NCBI GenBank assembly: GCA_002803225.1
Contig: NXFV01000222.1
Location: forward strand, 1 to 42,942
Source: Gamarada debralockiae
Taxonomy: Eukaryota > Ascomycota > Leotiomycetes > Helotiales > Hyphodiscaceae
DNA length: 42,942 nt
Reading direction: 5' to 3'
Shown: piece by piece, positions 8,883 through 19,704 of the stretch
How the letters are laid out: each line of letters starts with the position of its first letter
Numbering within the stretch: the first letter of the stretch is position 1
Position numbers and translations under genes: made by a program
The notes under the pieces: model-generated
Told to the model about the DNA's origin: nothing
The model's input: the letters and a program-made list of their open reading frames with translations, nothing else
Databases searched by the model: none

Positions 8883-11043
8883 CTATGATTGCCAAGTATT
8901 ACTGACCGTAACAGCAGTCGCACAGCTCGCTGGCACAGTATATGTATGATTCGGATCCGCCTCCCACGTAACATCCCCCGCACTATCCACATTGATAAAC
9001 TTATACTCAACCACCTCACCCGGCGTCAACCCGATCGTCACAAACCACAACGGATCACTACTGGTATACTCAGATGCCGAAAGCGCCACAGCACTGCCAG
9101 TCGCCCAATTCCCAAGCGCTGCCACATCGCCTGCAATTTTGATCGTCTCGCCATAAGTCGTCGTTACAGTCTCGTCGAAAGTGACTGCGACCGAGGTCGC
9201 AATTGTGCAGGATGAAGTTGTTGTTGAAGATACTTTGCTTGTAGTTGTGGTGGATTTTGCGGTCGTGGTTGTGGAGCTTCCTGAGCCTGCAGGACGGCGA
9301 TGTGTCAGTCGTGGTGTGACAGTGTTGAGAACTGATGAGATCTCTAACCTAGACCTAAGTTGGGGCAGATACCACTGCCTTCCAACTGAGCCGTGGGATA
9401 GAAGATTCTAGGGAGGCCAGAAGCCATGGCTACTGCGAGGTTGCCGCTTGAGTCGGTCGTGTAGGACGTGCATCCCATGACTTCGACCAGGGATTGGGAG
9501 GCTGTGAAACCTGTATCACTAGAAGGTAACGTGAGAGTGTATGATGCGCCGCTGGCACCAAGGTTTGTGAAAACGCCGATGATTTGGTAATTGGTGTCTC
9601 CTTTGCGCATCACGATTGTGGAGCTGTCGGAGTAGATAGGGTAGGCTTTGTAAGTCACGTAGCTGGCATCTTTGTAGACTGCTTGGTTCCGAAGCTGGTT
9701 CACGGAGGCGATCCAGGTGTACAAAGTTGCGGTAGTCGAGTATCCTGAGAGCCAGACTGCCTCTCGGTCATATGGCACATCGCCTCCACTATAATGCTGT
9801 TCTTGGCCTTCGTAGATGATCGGGATACCGTCCGCAAGCATAGTAAATGCAATTGCATTCTTGGCCAGGGAGATGTCGGAAGTGTATGACGCGAAACGAG
9901 GTTGGTCGTGGTTCTCCATGAATGATCCGAGAAGGGTTGTGTCTGCACAATCAGATTTCATTTCATTGATACCGTTGACGAGGTTGCTGATGCTGCCGCT
10001 GGTAGATTCAAAAGCTTGCGTGATCCAGTAGTAACTGAAAGTTTTGTTAGCACTTAGTATCTAAATGGTGGATTCGTACTGACGCTGGATAATTGAGGAC
10101 ACCGCTCATGTAGTTCTGATATGGGCAGACATAAGTTGGGTCACCATTATCAACTTCTCCAACAATGTACACCCCAGCTATGCCTGGTCAGTCTCAAGTC
10201 TTCTTTTCCTTATTGGGGTCCATACCTGCAGATTGAAAAGGAGGGAAGAAAGCTTGGTCGACTTGCTGAGCACTATCGACTCTCAAGCCATCGATGCTGT
10301 AAGTGGAAACTAGCGAAGTTATCCAACTCTCCCACATGCTCAATACATCCGAATCTTCAGTCCTCAGATCAGGAAGTGAAACAATGTTGTCTCCTTCCCA
10401 GCAGACCTGGATACTGGTAGCATTGCTGTAGTCAATGAGACAGAACGGGTGATAATAGGATTCCTGAAGAAGTGTCAGTAAGGTCATCGATGTTTGTCAA
10501 GAAGATACACGAACTGAGTTGAAAGGAGTGAAAACACTATAGTCAACACAAGTTCCACACCCCAGATACCCCATGTGATTGGTAACCACGTCAACCATCA
10601 GATACATCCCTCTGGCATGAAGTGCAGCTGACAAGGCAACCAAATCAGATGAAGATCCGAAGTTGCTATTGACTTCATTGATATTCTGAGCCCAATATCC
10701 ATGATAGGACTCTCCATCTGCACTATCTCCTGACAAGTTCTCCACAATTGGAGATATCCAGATCTACATTTCAAGTCAACTTGGGTCTTCATCTTGAAGA
10801 TGGAAAGGTACTTACAGCAGTGAAGCCCATATTTTGAATGTAATCTAACTTGTTAATAATACCCTGCCAAGATCCACCACAATAGATTTGATCTCCAGTG
10901 TTGCAAGTTGCCGTCGTCGATCCATCAGTGCGAGCGAAGCGATCAGTGAGAACTTGGTAGATGGACTGAGAGCGCCATTCTGCGGGCGAAAGAGCAGAAG
11001 CGGTACTGATGATAGCAAGGGAGTTCAAAGTCAAGAACTTCAT
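8883..11043 (-). CDS. Secreted alpha-amylase, GH13 with C-terminal CBM20
   Basis: Six exons (11043-10816, 10763-10515, 10463-10226, 10177-10084, 10034-9355, 9286-8883) encode about 630 aa that hydrolyse internal alpha-1,4 bonds of starch outside the cell. The ATG at 11043 opens a signal peptide ([17 protein letters not shown]); upstream in-frame codons lack ATG. The GH13 barrel shows [25 protein letters not shown] (nucleophile Asp222), GEV (acid/base Glu246) and FMENHD (Asp313). A Ser/Thr-rich linker follows, then a CBM20 starch-binding domain (about residues 530-630; [33 protein letters not shown]). Layout and length match acid amylases with a starch-binding domain. Region II has QQ where Taka-amylase has KH. 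The exon 5 donor may be 9354 or 9348, both in phase. The neighbouring Zn2Cys6 gene is not of the AmyR type by its zinc cluster. Confidence 0.93.
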
Positions 11044-11137
11044 AATGCTGACTTCGGAAGGCAAGGAGAGCTTTGGAAGAGTCGAAGAGTGGAAAACGCA
11101 GGAGCAAGCCGGCGGAAGAGAAAGGAAGAAGCCCGCG

Positions 11138-11147
11138 TTATTTAAAG
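11138..11147 (-). promoter_or_regulatory. Candidate TATA element of the amylase gene
   Basis: On the minus strand this reads CTTTAAATAA, about 95-105 nt before the amylase ATG, a plausible place for a TATA box. I looked for an AmyR-type CGG-N8-CGG site nearby and found none. Confidence 0.35.
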
Positions 11148-12474
11148 CAATACATGAGCATGAGCTGGGCGGACTTCAAACCTCAACTCATCGAAACAGA
11201 CTTCTGCCCCATATATAACTTGAACGAAGGATGAGGATTCCATCCTCGGCGAAAATACCTACACCACACGATGCAGGAACACCGCCGTACAACTCTGCTC
11301 ACCAAACATCGCATTGTGCTCCTCGGCCAACGAACCAGATCCGAACAAGGCTAATCTTGACGAAAGCCTGAACGAACGACATCCCTCAATCACAGCCTTA
11401 GCATCGGCCATATTAGCTCTTGAAACACCTAAATCAAGCGGTCAAATGACTTGCTCAGCTTGCTGTGTGCCGTAGGGTAACTACGGGAATGTATGAAGGC
11501 ACTTCCCTCCAATCATCACCGCATTCATCCATTCCATCTCCTGCCATTTCAGAATGGAATGTCACGCACATCACTGGTCGATCGCAAATGAGGTGTCGCG
11601 TGGCCGAAGCGAATCTCACCTCAACCCAGTCGCTGAAATCAAACCAAAGCAGTGGTCCCGCTTTCTTCACGTGCTTCAGCCCAGGGCGTGTCTCAATCTC
11701 ATTACGGCGCATTTTAGCTGCTTCCCCACAATTCCCCTTTCCAATTCGCCTTCCCCTCGCCAAAAAAAAAACAAAAAAAACATATGGAAACACACCCTTC
11801 AATTTGACCGCGGCAGCACCCGCGCGGGGTAGAAATCTTCCGGCCAAGCCCTCCTGTCAAACTGGCAAAACTTGACCCACCTTCACCGCAAGCTCACTAC
11901 ATCGATATATTCGGTCCTTTAGACTTCGTGATAAGTAGACATGGGAAATGTGGGGTATAGGGTGCGGAAGTAGGTATGAAGCCCGTACAAAGTCCTCCGA
12001 CACTCCATCTCTCCGCATTGCGGAGAAAGCTGGGGCATGGCTTTACATGCATTAGTTGGCCATGTTGAAAAGGCCCGAATTATGAACGCATAGGGAGATG
12101 TGCCCCATTGTATGCAGATCTGAAGTTTGCGCCGATATTCTTTTGAGGTTCCTGCTTTGAGGGAAAATATGGGGGGTCTTGTGACTGAGAATTTGGGGTA
12201 CTTAGACACCGAAGAGCCTCCGCTGACGCCCTTGGCTGCGTTCTGAAAGATGCAGAGAGTCGTCATCAAAGCCTTCATTTCTTCGCATGATAAACAGTTC
12301 TCAGCCAAGCAAGAGATGCAGATTTTGATATTGTGGAGATCTTCTGGAATTTACAATAACCCCATGGTATATTTTGACGACCGTAACCTGTCCCTAAAAT
12401 GTCCCAAAAATTTCCCTACCCCTCAGCAATGCTCATCATCATGGATACCTATCTCATGTCCATATTCATTGGAT
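11148..12474. other. Intergenic DNA between amylase and Zn2Cys6 genes
   Basis: This holds the amylase upstream region and the 3' side of the regulator gene. Overlapping open frames on both strands at 11455-11875 and 11919-12308 have low-complexity or implausible translations, including an A-rich tract near 11762-11780. I see no supported gene. Confidence 0.5.
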
Positions 12475-15471
12475 TCATCGTCCCGGTGTATTCGGTCCAG
12501 CTCCCATAAACACGCTGCTGCCAAATGCAGACGGATCACCCTGCGGTTGTACGTCGGGGTTCATTTGGTCAACGTTAGTCGGATAATACTGAAATGATGA
12601 CGGGTCTATTGCGTTGCCATTTTGGATGTAGGAATCCCATGCCTCCTATATGTATTTGTTAGTAGTGGTGGGTGTAGAAAGAAGGAAAGAACGTACCCAA
12701 TCAAGATTCGCTGGCGCATCCATCATGCCTGTGCCAGTACCTGTATTGCCAAAGACAGAGAACGGTGATGCCACGCTATTCAGCGATGCGAATGGATTCG
12801 AGTTATCCATCGAGAAGTTGGGCGTCATTCCAGTGCTGGCAGATGAATCGCCCATCGTCATGTCAAAGTTTCCATAATTCGTGCCTCGAGGTGATTGCAT
12901 ACCAGCGTTGTTGAAGATGGCAGCTGTGTTGGGTGACAAGCCACCTGAAAGCATACCCAAAGTCATCGCAGCTGAGTGCTCAGGCTTCAAGTTCTCCTCA
13001 TCGAACTGTGCAAAAGCTTCAGATGTGGTAGGTCCTTCCGTCTGCTGTCCCTTTTGGGGACACCTCAGCTTATCAAGCATGACTCCAATGATATGGAATG
13101 CTTTGTATGCTTCCATAGACGTCTCTGCAGACTCCTTCCATATCTGCTGAGACGTTTCGAGAGCTTGAAGCATATCTGCTCGTTGAGCTGGAGTCCAGAA
13201 ATACATGTCGTAGTTCGGCGGACGCTCAGTCAAAGATTCGGAGACGGCGTCGTAGTGAAGGTCAAGGCACACAATCATGGCGCCCAGGAGGTAGTCTGCC
13301 TTTGTGAGCGACGAAATGAACCATTTCATTGTTCGCATGCGGCCGCCAGGTTGCGATTCTCGGTGAAGCTTGACCTGGTGGCGAAGGATCTCCATTGAAG
13401 CATCAACGCAGGCCCGCCGTGAATGAGCATAACGTTGATTCTGTCGAGCCCGAGCAATGTACTTCCGATGAAGGACGCACATTGTCTTCTGCCACATGAT
13501 ATCCAGATTGAATCTTTGCATCAGCAGAGTGGCAGGGTCATGTGTGCACTCTTCCATTGGCCGTAGTCGCAAATGAGGAGCCATGTTACTCTTCAACTCT
13601 CGCAGTCGGTTGTCGCGCTTCAAGATCTCGTCGTAGCTGACGGATTTTCCTGACACGGCATTGATTTCTTCGAGAATCGCACCCAATTCAAACGATATCT
13701 GCGCCTTCATGATCATGTAAGATACTGGCGTAGGCTCAGTGAAGGGTCTCGCTGGCGGCAGAACCTTAGATTCAGGGCCGAATTCGTCTTCGAAGATATT
13801 TCGAGGAAGAGCGGTATCGCAATCGGTGTTCCTGATCATGCCAGGAAGAGCAAGCTGAAAAGAGAATATTGTATCCATTTGGCGCACAAATGCCCATATC
13901 CGCCGTCTCATCTCTCCTTGATAAGGGGTGATGCTGGGGTAGTTACTCGGATCCCGGTGATAACCCATTCGCATGGACAGACGAACAATCATGCCTACTA
14001 TGACCCAAATACCAACTTCAGCATCCCATCGGCTTGCGTACTCACCATGAACATAAAGAATGAGTGTTTCAATCGTGTATATCGATGATTTCGTATAGTC
14101 TGAGTTTACAAGACATTGGACAGTGCGCATTCGGTATTCGGCAGCCAATTCTAGGGTTCGACCTAGGAACTCAATCAACTTTGTTCTACGACAAGTATTG
14201 CTATTATACATACCTTTCCATTCCAATGGTTCGTCTCCGATCTTGTGATAGGATTGCATCGCCAGGCACAGAATGGAGTAGAGTAATCCAAGCCATACTA
14301 TCGACGTTTTCGATGGGTCTTGCCAGTGGTTGTGAAGTTGCTTGTGAAATGTAGGTGAATGAAGGATATGAACAGCAGGATCATATGAGTTAAAGTATCG
14401 AGTCACGAGCTTGTCAACCGCAGACTTCGGCGGCACCTCTGACCGGAGCTCCGCGTCCGTGGCCGGCGAATGTGAGCTAAAGAGAAAGGCAGGTCCATCG
14501 ATCGCTGTGCTTGGTTTCGATTGCTTGATCTTCTCGTAGTTCTGCTCGAGTTCCTTCTTATGCGACGCCCAATAATTCTTGACTTCCGCGATCTAGTTGA
14601 ACAGTCAGCAATCGATCTCTGATGTATTGACCGTCATATCCATCAGTTATCTCCCCCACAATATCGTAGTCTCGGCGAGGCCGATCGTAGACCACCAACC
14701 CCAGAGCCACACTTGCAACACATGCCTCTTTGGGCGCATTGCAGGGAACTTGGCAGGTTGGACGTCTTTAAAACGGCTTCATAAGAAGAGTGACATCCCG
14801 TGGTGAAGAGAGAGTTAACAAGAGTCAAAAACTTACATCTGCCAACACCAAATGCCAATGTGAATCTCCCAAATACAACGACTTTCCTTTGTCTGCGTCA
14901 ACTTTCAGAACACCAAGAGAGTTAGCAACATTGTCGACATCGCTATCTTCATCCTCATCTTCTTCTTTGATCATGTCATCGACGTCACGATCCACATCGA
15001 GGGGAAAGGAGGAGGATCCAGCACTATCGCTCTGTGAACGAGAGATGGCAGCAGCCGCAGCGGCAGGACCAGCAGACTGGGCTCCATTGGTCATCAATGA
15101 CAGGACTAGGCCTTCTAAACGGTCAATACGGTTTTGCATATCATCAGGGCTGGTTGCTCCTTGACTTTGATTCTTCTTGCGTGTGCCCGGTGCAGCATAC
15201 GAGCACGAGGAGGCGTCACCTCTCCTGACGCAGTTCTCGCATGGGTGCGACCGGTTACATTTCAACCTGCAAACAGTCAGTATCACCGAACCTCTAAAAT
15301 ATCATTTGCTGAATTAGGAAGAAGGGGGAATAAGGCTTTGACTGACTTCCTATGTCGGCACGGTCCACATGACAAGGGAACTCGATTTCTCTTCCGCACA
15401 ACCCGGTACTGGGCGTCTGGAGAGTGACCTCCAGCGCTCGAGGACGTTGTGGAGGGTGGTGTGGGCGTCAT
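12475..15471 (-). CDS. Zn2Cys6 transcription factor with fungal_trans domain
   Basis: Four exons (15471-15347, 15266-14837, 14592-12697, 12645-12475) give about 873 aa. Residues 35-63 form the Zn2Cys6 binuclear cluster (Cys35, 38, 45, 51, 54, 63), read across the first splice as SCGPCRHRK/LKCNRSHPCENC. The region just after it (DDMQNRIDRLEGLVLSLM) is a probable dimerisation helix, followed by an acidic stretch (KEEDEDEDSD). The central fungal_trans region includes WLGLLYSILCLAMQSY, GIWVIVGMIVRLSMRMGYHRDP and GEMRRRIWAFVRQMDTIFSF. The tail is rich in Asn, Ser and Gly, as in activation regions. It acts as a nuclear DNA-binding regulator; targets are unknown. Intron 2 is long (244 nt) but the join LVLADIAEVKNYW reads naturally. 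It lies next to the amylase gene, tandem on the same strand, which is suggestive only. Confidence 0.9.
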
Positions 15472-17637
15472 GATCAATAATAGCCTTAACTAAGGGATAG
15501 ATGAACACGGAAGAGAATGACGGCCTTGTGCAGGGCGATGTATACTTTCTCAGCAATGGACAGGAGTGGGTCCTACTTCCGGAAGAATGAGCCCTTTATC
15601 GAATATGGGAACGTTCACCAAATCGATCGGTGTGATTTTGATATCAACCTTTGGCCAATAACAATCGTATTATCAAGGGGCGATAGGTTCTGTTCTTAGA
15701 GCTCAAGCCAGAGTCGGCTAGGCTCGAACGCAGGGTGTTGTCTCGTTGCACGGAGGTCAAGAACCCTGCGTTAGGGCTAAGTGGTGGAGATAGACTGCTG
15801 TTGCAGATGACAAACAGCCTTATGTCCACTTAGCAGCTGTGGCCAACGCCAGTGGGTGACGTATATAGGCAGCCTTCTTCCCCAAACACTGAGTTTGCCC
15901 CTTTCAAGGAGTTCTAATCACAGGGTATAGCTCCCGTGCTTCTCGCTACCGAATGTGACTTCGTCTTTAACGCAATCTCCTTTCTCACGAATCTCTTTCG
16001 CGACGGCTCTAGCTGATCTTTCTTGGCCACTTCCCCGACGCGCAACGTCTGACTTGCAGATTACTCGGTGATATTCTGCCTCAACACCTCAACTGTATAT
16101 GTCCTAGCACCAATGCCGCACTCCGATTTACGCCAAACGTAACGCTTAAAGGACGAGGCCGGTTTTAATCGACTAGCGGGGCTCGCGCGGAGGACGACAG
16201 GACTTGAGAGGCCGAGCAGCACAACAATATCCTTGACAATGCAGATAGGGCTGCGGAGCTATCAAGAATAGACTGAGGTATCCCAAGGAAGGGTTGCGCC
16301 ACTGGTTCTTCGGGAAAGGTGTCCTCCGTTGCGAGGAGTGAAGTGTGTGCCGTGATGTGTCGGAGATCGGTACAATGCTGGTCTGGAGCTCAGAGCCAGC
16401 GGGACGAACGGCTGGCTTAGTTCAATTCTGTTATGACCTGTCGGTATCAATCCTGCAATTGCCCAATTTGGGACGCACTCACAGTCTTAGTATATTCCTC
16501 AAAAAGACCGTCCGAGTCCAGATGGAAGTTCCTGCACCGGGCCTTTCTCTAGGCAAGCAGGAAACAATCTCAAATTCCTCGATGTGACGCTGAGGAATAC
16601 AAAGGACGATTAAAGATTGCCTCTTGGCTGCGACACAAAGTTGTTGACGTTGACTGGATCACTCATCAAATGGCGATGTTGATGGGAGGCGATTTGCAGC
16701 CTTACCGGCGGGAACGGACGGATGATTTCATTGGCCGGGCCCTCCAAGTTTCAAGTTTGACGCAACTTTCAGATGGTGGTAGAAACGGGTGCCTAAGCAG
16801 CTTTTCACGTAAGCAATAGCACACAAGGTTTTCTCGTGGAGAAGGTGGTCGTCGTCGTTGTCGATGGAGTTCGCCACTTTATTTATGTTTTAGGGATGAT
16901 TTAGCAGCAAGGAGAGATGAAGGCACCGAGACACTTCGCGTCGCCTTTCATGGTCAGGACTGCTGACAAATCCAACGTGGAATTGTGCTTTTGATACAAT
17001 ATAGTGCATTTTGATCATATGTCAGCTTCAGAATGACTCATTTGTGACGGATGGCCTTGTTGAAAGATCTCAAACGGCGATGTTCATTGACTTGGCTTCA
17101 TCAAATATGAACGTGGTGTTAGGGTTAAGTCCGATATCCCCGATCATTGATGTGGATTCATATTTAAGGGCTTGAGGATTTCGATGTACAGTACATTCGA
17201 TTGCTTTCTAAATTATCTTCATCTATACTAGGACTTCGTAGAGTCTCATCATATTGACATATTGAACACCGTCAACATTTGTGTTCCTTGACCCCGCCTT
17301 CTTCAATCGGTTTGCGTCTCCACACCGCCCTGGGCCTCGCAACGGCTCCGAGAGGATACGGTACGGATGACAGTTGATTTCTGCCATCGGCGTGTCGGCG
17401 TCAAGGGCGCTTTTCCGCTTTTCCCACAATGCCCGCATTCGCAAAGAATGAAGTTAAAACTCGTCGTGAGGTTTAGGCGTTTCCCGAGTGTTGGAGAGTT
17501 TTTGCTAGTTTCGGCCTTCCCGAGCCGAATTATCCTCAGTTATTGAGGTACGGAAGTAACATTCATGACGTGTTCCTCTAGGCTGAGCACAGTACGAGCA
17601 GAGCTCCAGAAAGGTGGTCCGAAGTACCCGCGCTTGC
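15472..17637. other. Long intergenic region
   Basis: This 2.2-kb stretch lies upstream of the Zn2Cys6 gene and downstream of the multicopper oxidase gene. Open frames are short. One stretch near 16575-16810 (+) translates without stops to EEYKGRLKIASWLRHKVVD and onward, but has no start, splice context or family I recognise. The region may carry long upstream control DNA or untranslated leaders. Confidence 0.45.
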
Positions 17638-19704
17638 TCAGCCCCCTATTCCGAATCCAAACCAAGTACTGTCCTTTGGACAAGCTCCCTTTTCCAATTC
17701 TTCGACTTCAGCTTCACAGAGCTGACGATTAGCCTCCGGAATGGCCCATGTTGCCACTTCGTCGACACGACTTAAGAACTGCATAACCAGGCCTGCCTCC
17801 GAATGCCAGGCCATGTGGCAATGGAATGCCCAGACACCTGGATTGTCTGCCACGAATCTCAGTGCCAGCCATCCAAATCCTTCAGCAGTTGCAACATCTC
17901 TCCTGATTAAGGTGTCAAGTCTACCTTCTTGACCTTGCAAGACACCCTGGCCCTGAGCGTTCAGACCGAGAGAGTCATAACCTGGAAACATTCCATGTCC
18001 TTGACCAAGAACCCAGAATTTATGGCCATGCAAATGCATCGGGTGGTTTCCTTCATCGAAATTTTGGACGATCAAATCGACGACCTTGATTCCGGAATGT
18101 TGGATAACAAAATCGTTCTTTAGATCATAAGAAACCGAGTTGACTCCATCGCTAGCGCTCATTGCAGTGAAAGTCTCATTGCGGGTTGCAAGTCCCTCCA
18201 CAGTCCTGTGGAGTGTCGGGGCTTGTAAGTTCGGTCGAAATGTGCTTGTATTGAAGAAACCTCTCTCCAGTCTCCAGTCACCAATCTCGAGATTGGAACG
18301 GACGTAATAGCTGTGATCCGCAACTTCGGGAGCCGGCATGTAAGATGCAGGAACATATAAAGTTGTATTCATGTCTTTGCATTGGACTTCCATACGTTGG
18401 TTCGAGTTTCTAGACGATGGCTGAGCAACTAATCCTTTCTTATGCCTGTGATGGCCTTTGGAAGTGTAGCGAATGATAGCTTTCACTTCGTCGGCTCCTG
18501 CACCAGGCAAATCGGGGTCTTTCCAGCAGTGGGTGACCATTCTTGCTCGTAGCCAGAATGAATCGGCAGTACTTTGATTGGCGTTAATGACCATGCTGTA
18601 GCGTTGAGCAGGACTAATCATCAAGCTCGTCTCATATGCCGGCACTATATCTGTACCATCTGCTTCTGTAAGAGCAAATTCATGCTCATCCACAGTTACT
18701 TGGAACCAGGCAAAGGCCCCTACGTTTACGAACCGCAGACGGTGGTTTGCATTGGCGGCTAAGTCGAAAGACGGAAGAGCGGCCGTTGCGTTGTTACAAA
18801 GTCGATGCGGAAGGTTGGAGCAGTCTCGCTTGTTCATTCCATTGATCAAAGCTCCATTTGGAATGGGTGAAGACTCGCTGCCTGGCTCCAAAGCGGTCAC
18901 TAATAGACCGCTGCTGAGGTCGTGATAATAGTCCTGGAGCATGACAACTCGGTCCGTAGCATACGGAATCTGTTGCAGCTTCTTCTCATCTCTAGAATGG
19001 ACTACCAGAGGTCCGTAAAGACCGTCTGATGCTTGAACCGCCTGATGTCCGTGATAATAATATGTGCCAGATTGGCCAGTTATTGTAAATTCGTACCGGA
19101 ACTTGCGCCCAGGTGCAATGGGGCATTGTGTTATCCCAGTTGTTCCGTCCATCCAGTTTGTGCCATTTTGGAAAATCCCGTGAAAGTGTAGCGATGTTGC
19201 ATTTACGCTCTGGTTGTCTACCTCAATCACTAAAGTATCTCCCTCATTGCACTCGATCATAGGCCCCGGGAATTGCCCATTGATTGTGAGCATTGGCCTA
19301 AACACTCCATCCGGATTTCCTACAATATCCACAATCTTCCAATTGTATTCCCTGACGGTGCTCGCGGCCTTCAAATTCCAATTCGGATCGAGGATGTAAT
19401 CGCTCGCTGGCCTCCGAAAGTTGCCATTACTAGCTATATCCACGGGCTCGTTGTTTGACTTGTCGTCGACGATGAAGGTCCTTGTGAACATAACCAATCC
19501 AGCGAAGACCAACAAAAGAGCCAGAATAGAGCCAGTGATGACCCATCCTGTTCGCAGATGCCATTCCGTCTTGTATTCGATGTCGTGACCTGCAAGAAGC
19601 CGCTCCTCTTGCTCTCCATCATATTCGTCTTCCCGCTCCTGCATCTCCACATCGTCAAGGCTGTCGCTGCCCCGAAAAGAGGGTTCGTCCTTGTATGACT
19701 CCAT
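17638..19704 (-). CDS. Membrane-anchored multicopper oxidase (laccase-like)
   Basis: A single uninterrupted exon encodes 688 aa. An acidic cytosolic N-terminus (residues 1-50) precedes one membrane segment (about 53-75, GWVITGSILALLLVFAGLVM), so this is a type II membrane protein with the enzyme outside. Three cupredoxin domains follow. Copper motifs are HFHG (173-176), YYHGH (216-220, where WYHSH is usual), HPMHLHGH (554-561) and HCHMAWHSEAGL (628-639). The Leu at 639 is the axial position of the type 1 copper. Multicopper oxidases pass electrons from phenols or metal ions to oxygen. Substrate is unknown: a laccase-like role is as likely as ferroxidase, and no iron permease gene is adjacent. 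Absence of introns in a gene this long is notable against its neighbours. Confidence 0.92.
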   Translation of the reverse strand: MESYKDEPSFRGSDSLDDVEMQEREDEYDGEQEERLLAGHDIEYKTEWHLRTGWVITGSILALLLVFAGLVMFTRTFIVDDKSNNEPVDIASNGNFRRPASDYILDPNWNLKAASTVREYNWKIVDIVGNPDGVFRPMLTINGQFPGPMIECNEGDTLVIEVDNQSVNATSLHFHGIFQNGTNWMDGTTGITQCPIAPGRKFRYEFTITGQSGTYYYHGHQAVQASDGLYGPLVVHSRDEKKLQQIPYATDRVVMLQDYYHDLSSGLLVTALEPGSESSPIPNGALINGMNKRDCSNLPHRLCNNATAALPSFDLAANANHRLRFVNVGAFAWFQVTVDEHEFALTEADGTDIVPAYETSLMISPAQRYSMVINANQSTADSFWLRARMVTHCWKDPDLPGAGADEVKAIIRYTSKGHHRHKKGLVAQPSSRNSNQRMEVQCKDMNTTLYVPASYMPAPEVADHSYYVRSNLEIGDWRLERGFFNTSTFRPNLQAPTLHRTVEGLATRNETFTAMSASDGVNSVSYDLKNDFVIQHSGIKVVDLIVQNFDEGNHPMHLHGHKFWVLGQGHGMFPGYDSLGLNAQGQGVLQGQEGRLDTLIRRDVATAEGFGWLALRFVADNPGVWAFHCHMAWHSEAGLVMQFLSRVDEVATWAIPEANRQLCEAEVEELEKGACPKDSTWFGFGIGG

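Noticed and set aside
11044..11400. AmyR binding site (CGG-N8-CGG) upstream of the amylase
   Set aside because: CGG triplets occur but not with the required spacing in the stretch read by eye.
11455..11875. Overlapping open frames of about 92-136 codons on both strands
   Set aside because: Translations include a poly-Lys run from an A tract and have no family resemblance; probably chance in the amylase upstream region.
11919..12308. 129-codon minus-strand open frame
   Set aside because: No recognisable domain and no supporting splice or promoter context; low plausibility.
14593..14836. Possible extra exon inside the 244-nt second intron of the Zn2Cys6 gene
   Set aside because: Joining the flanking exons directly (LVLADIAEVKNYW) reads naturally and in phase; an inserted exon is not needed.
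16575..16810. Stop-free plus-strand stretch with protein-like composition (EEYKGRLKIASWLRHKVVD...)
   Set aside because: No ATG, no clear splice sites and no family recognised; too short to support as a gene.
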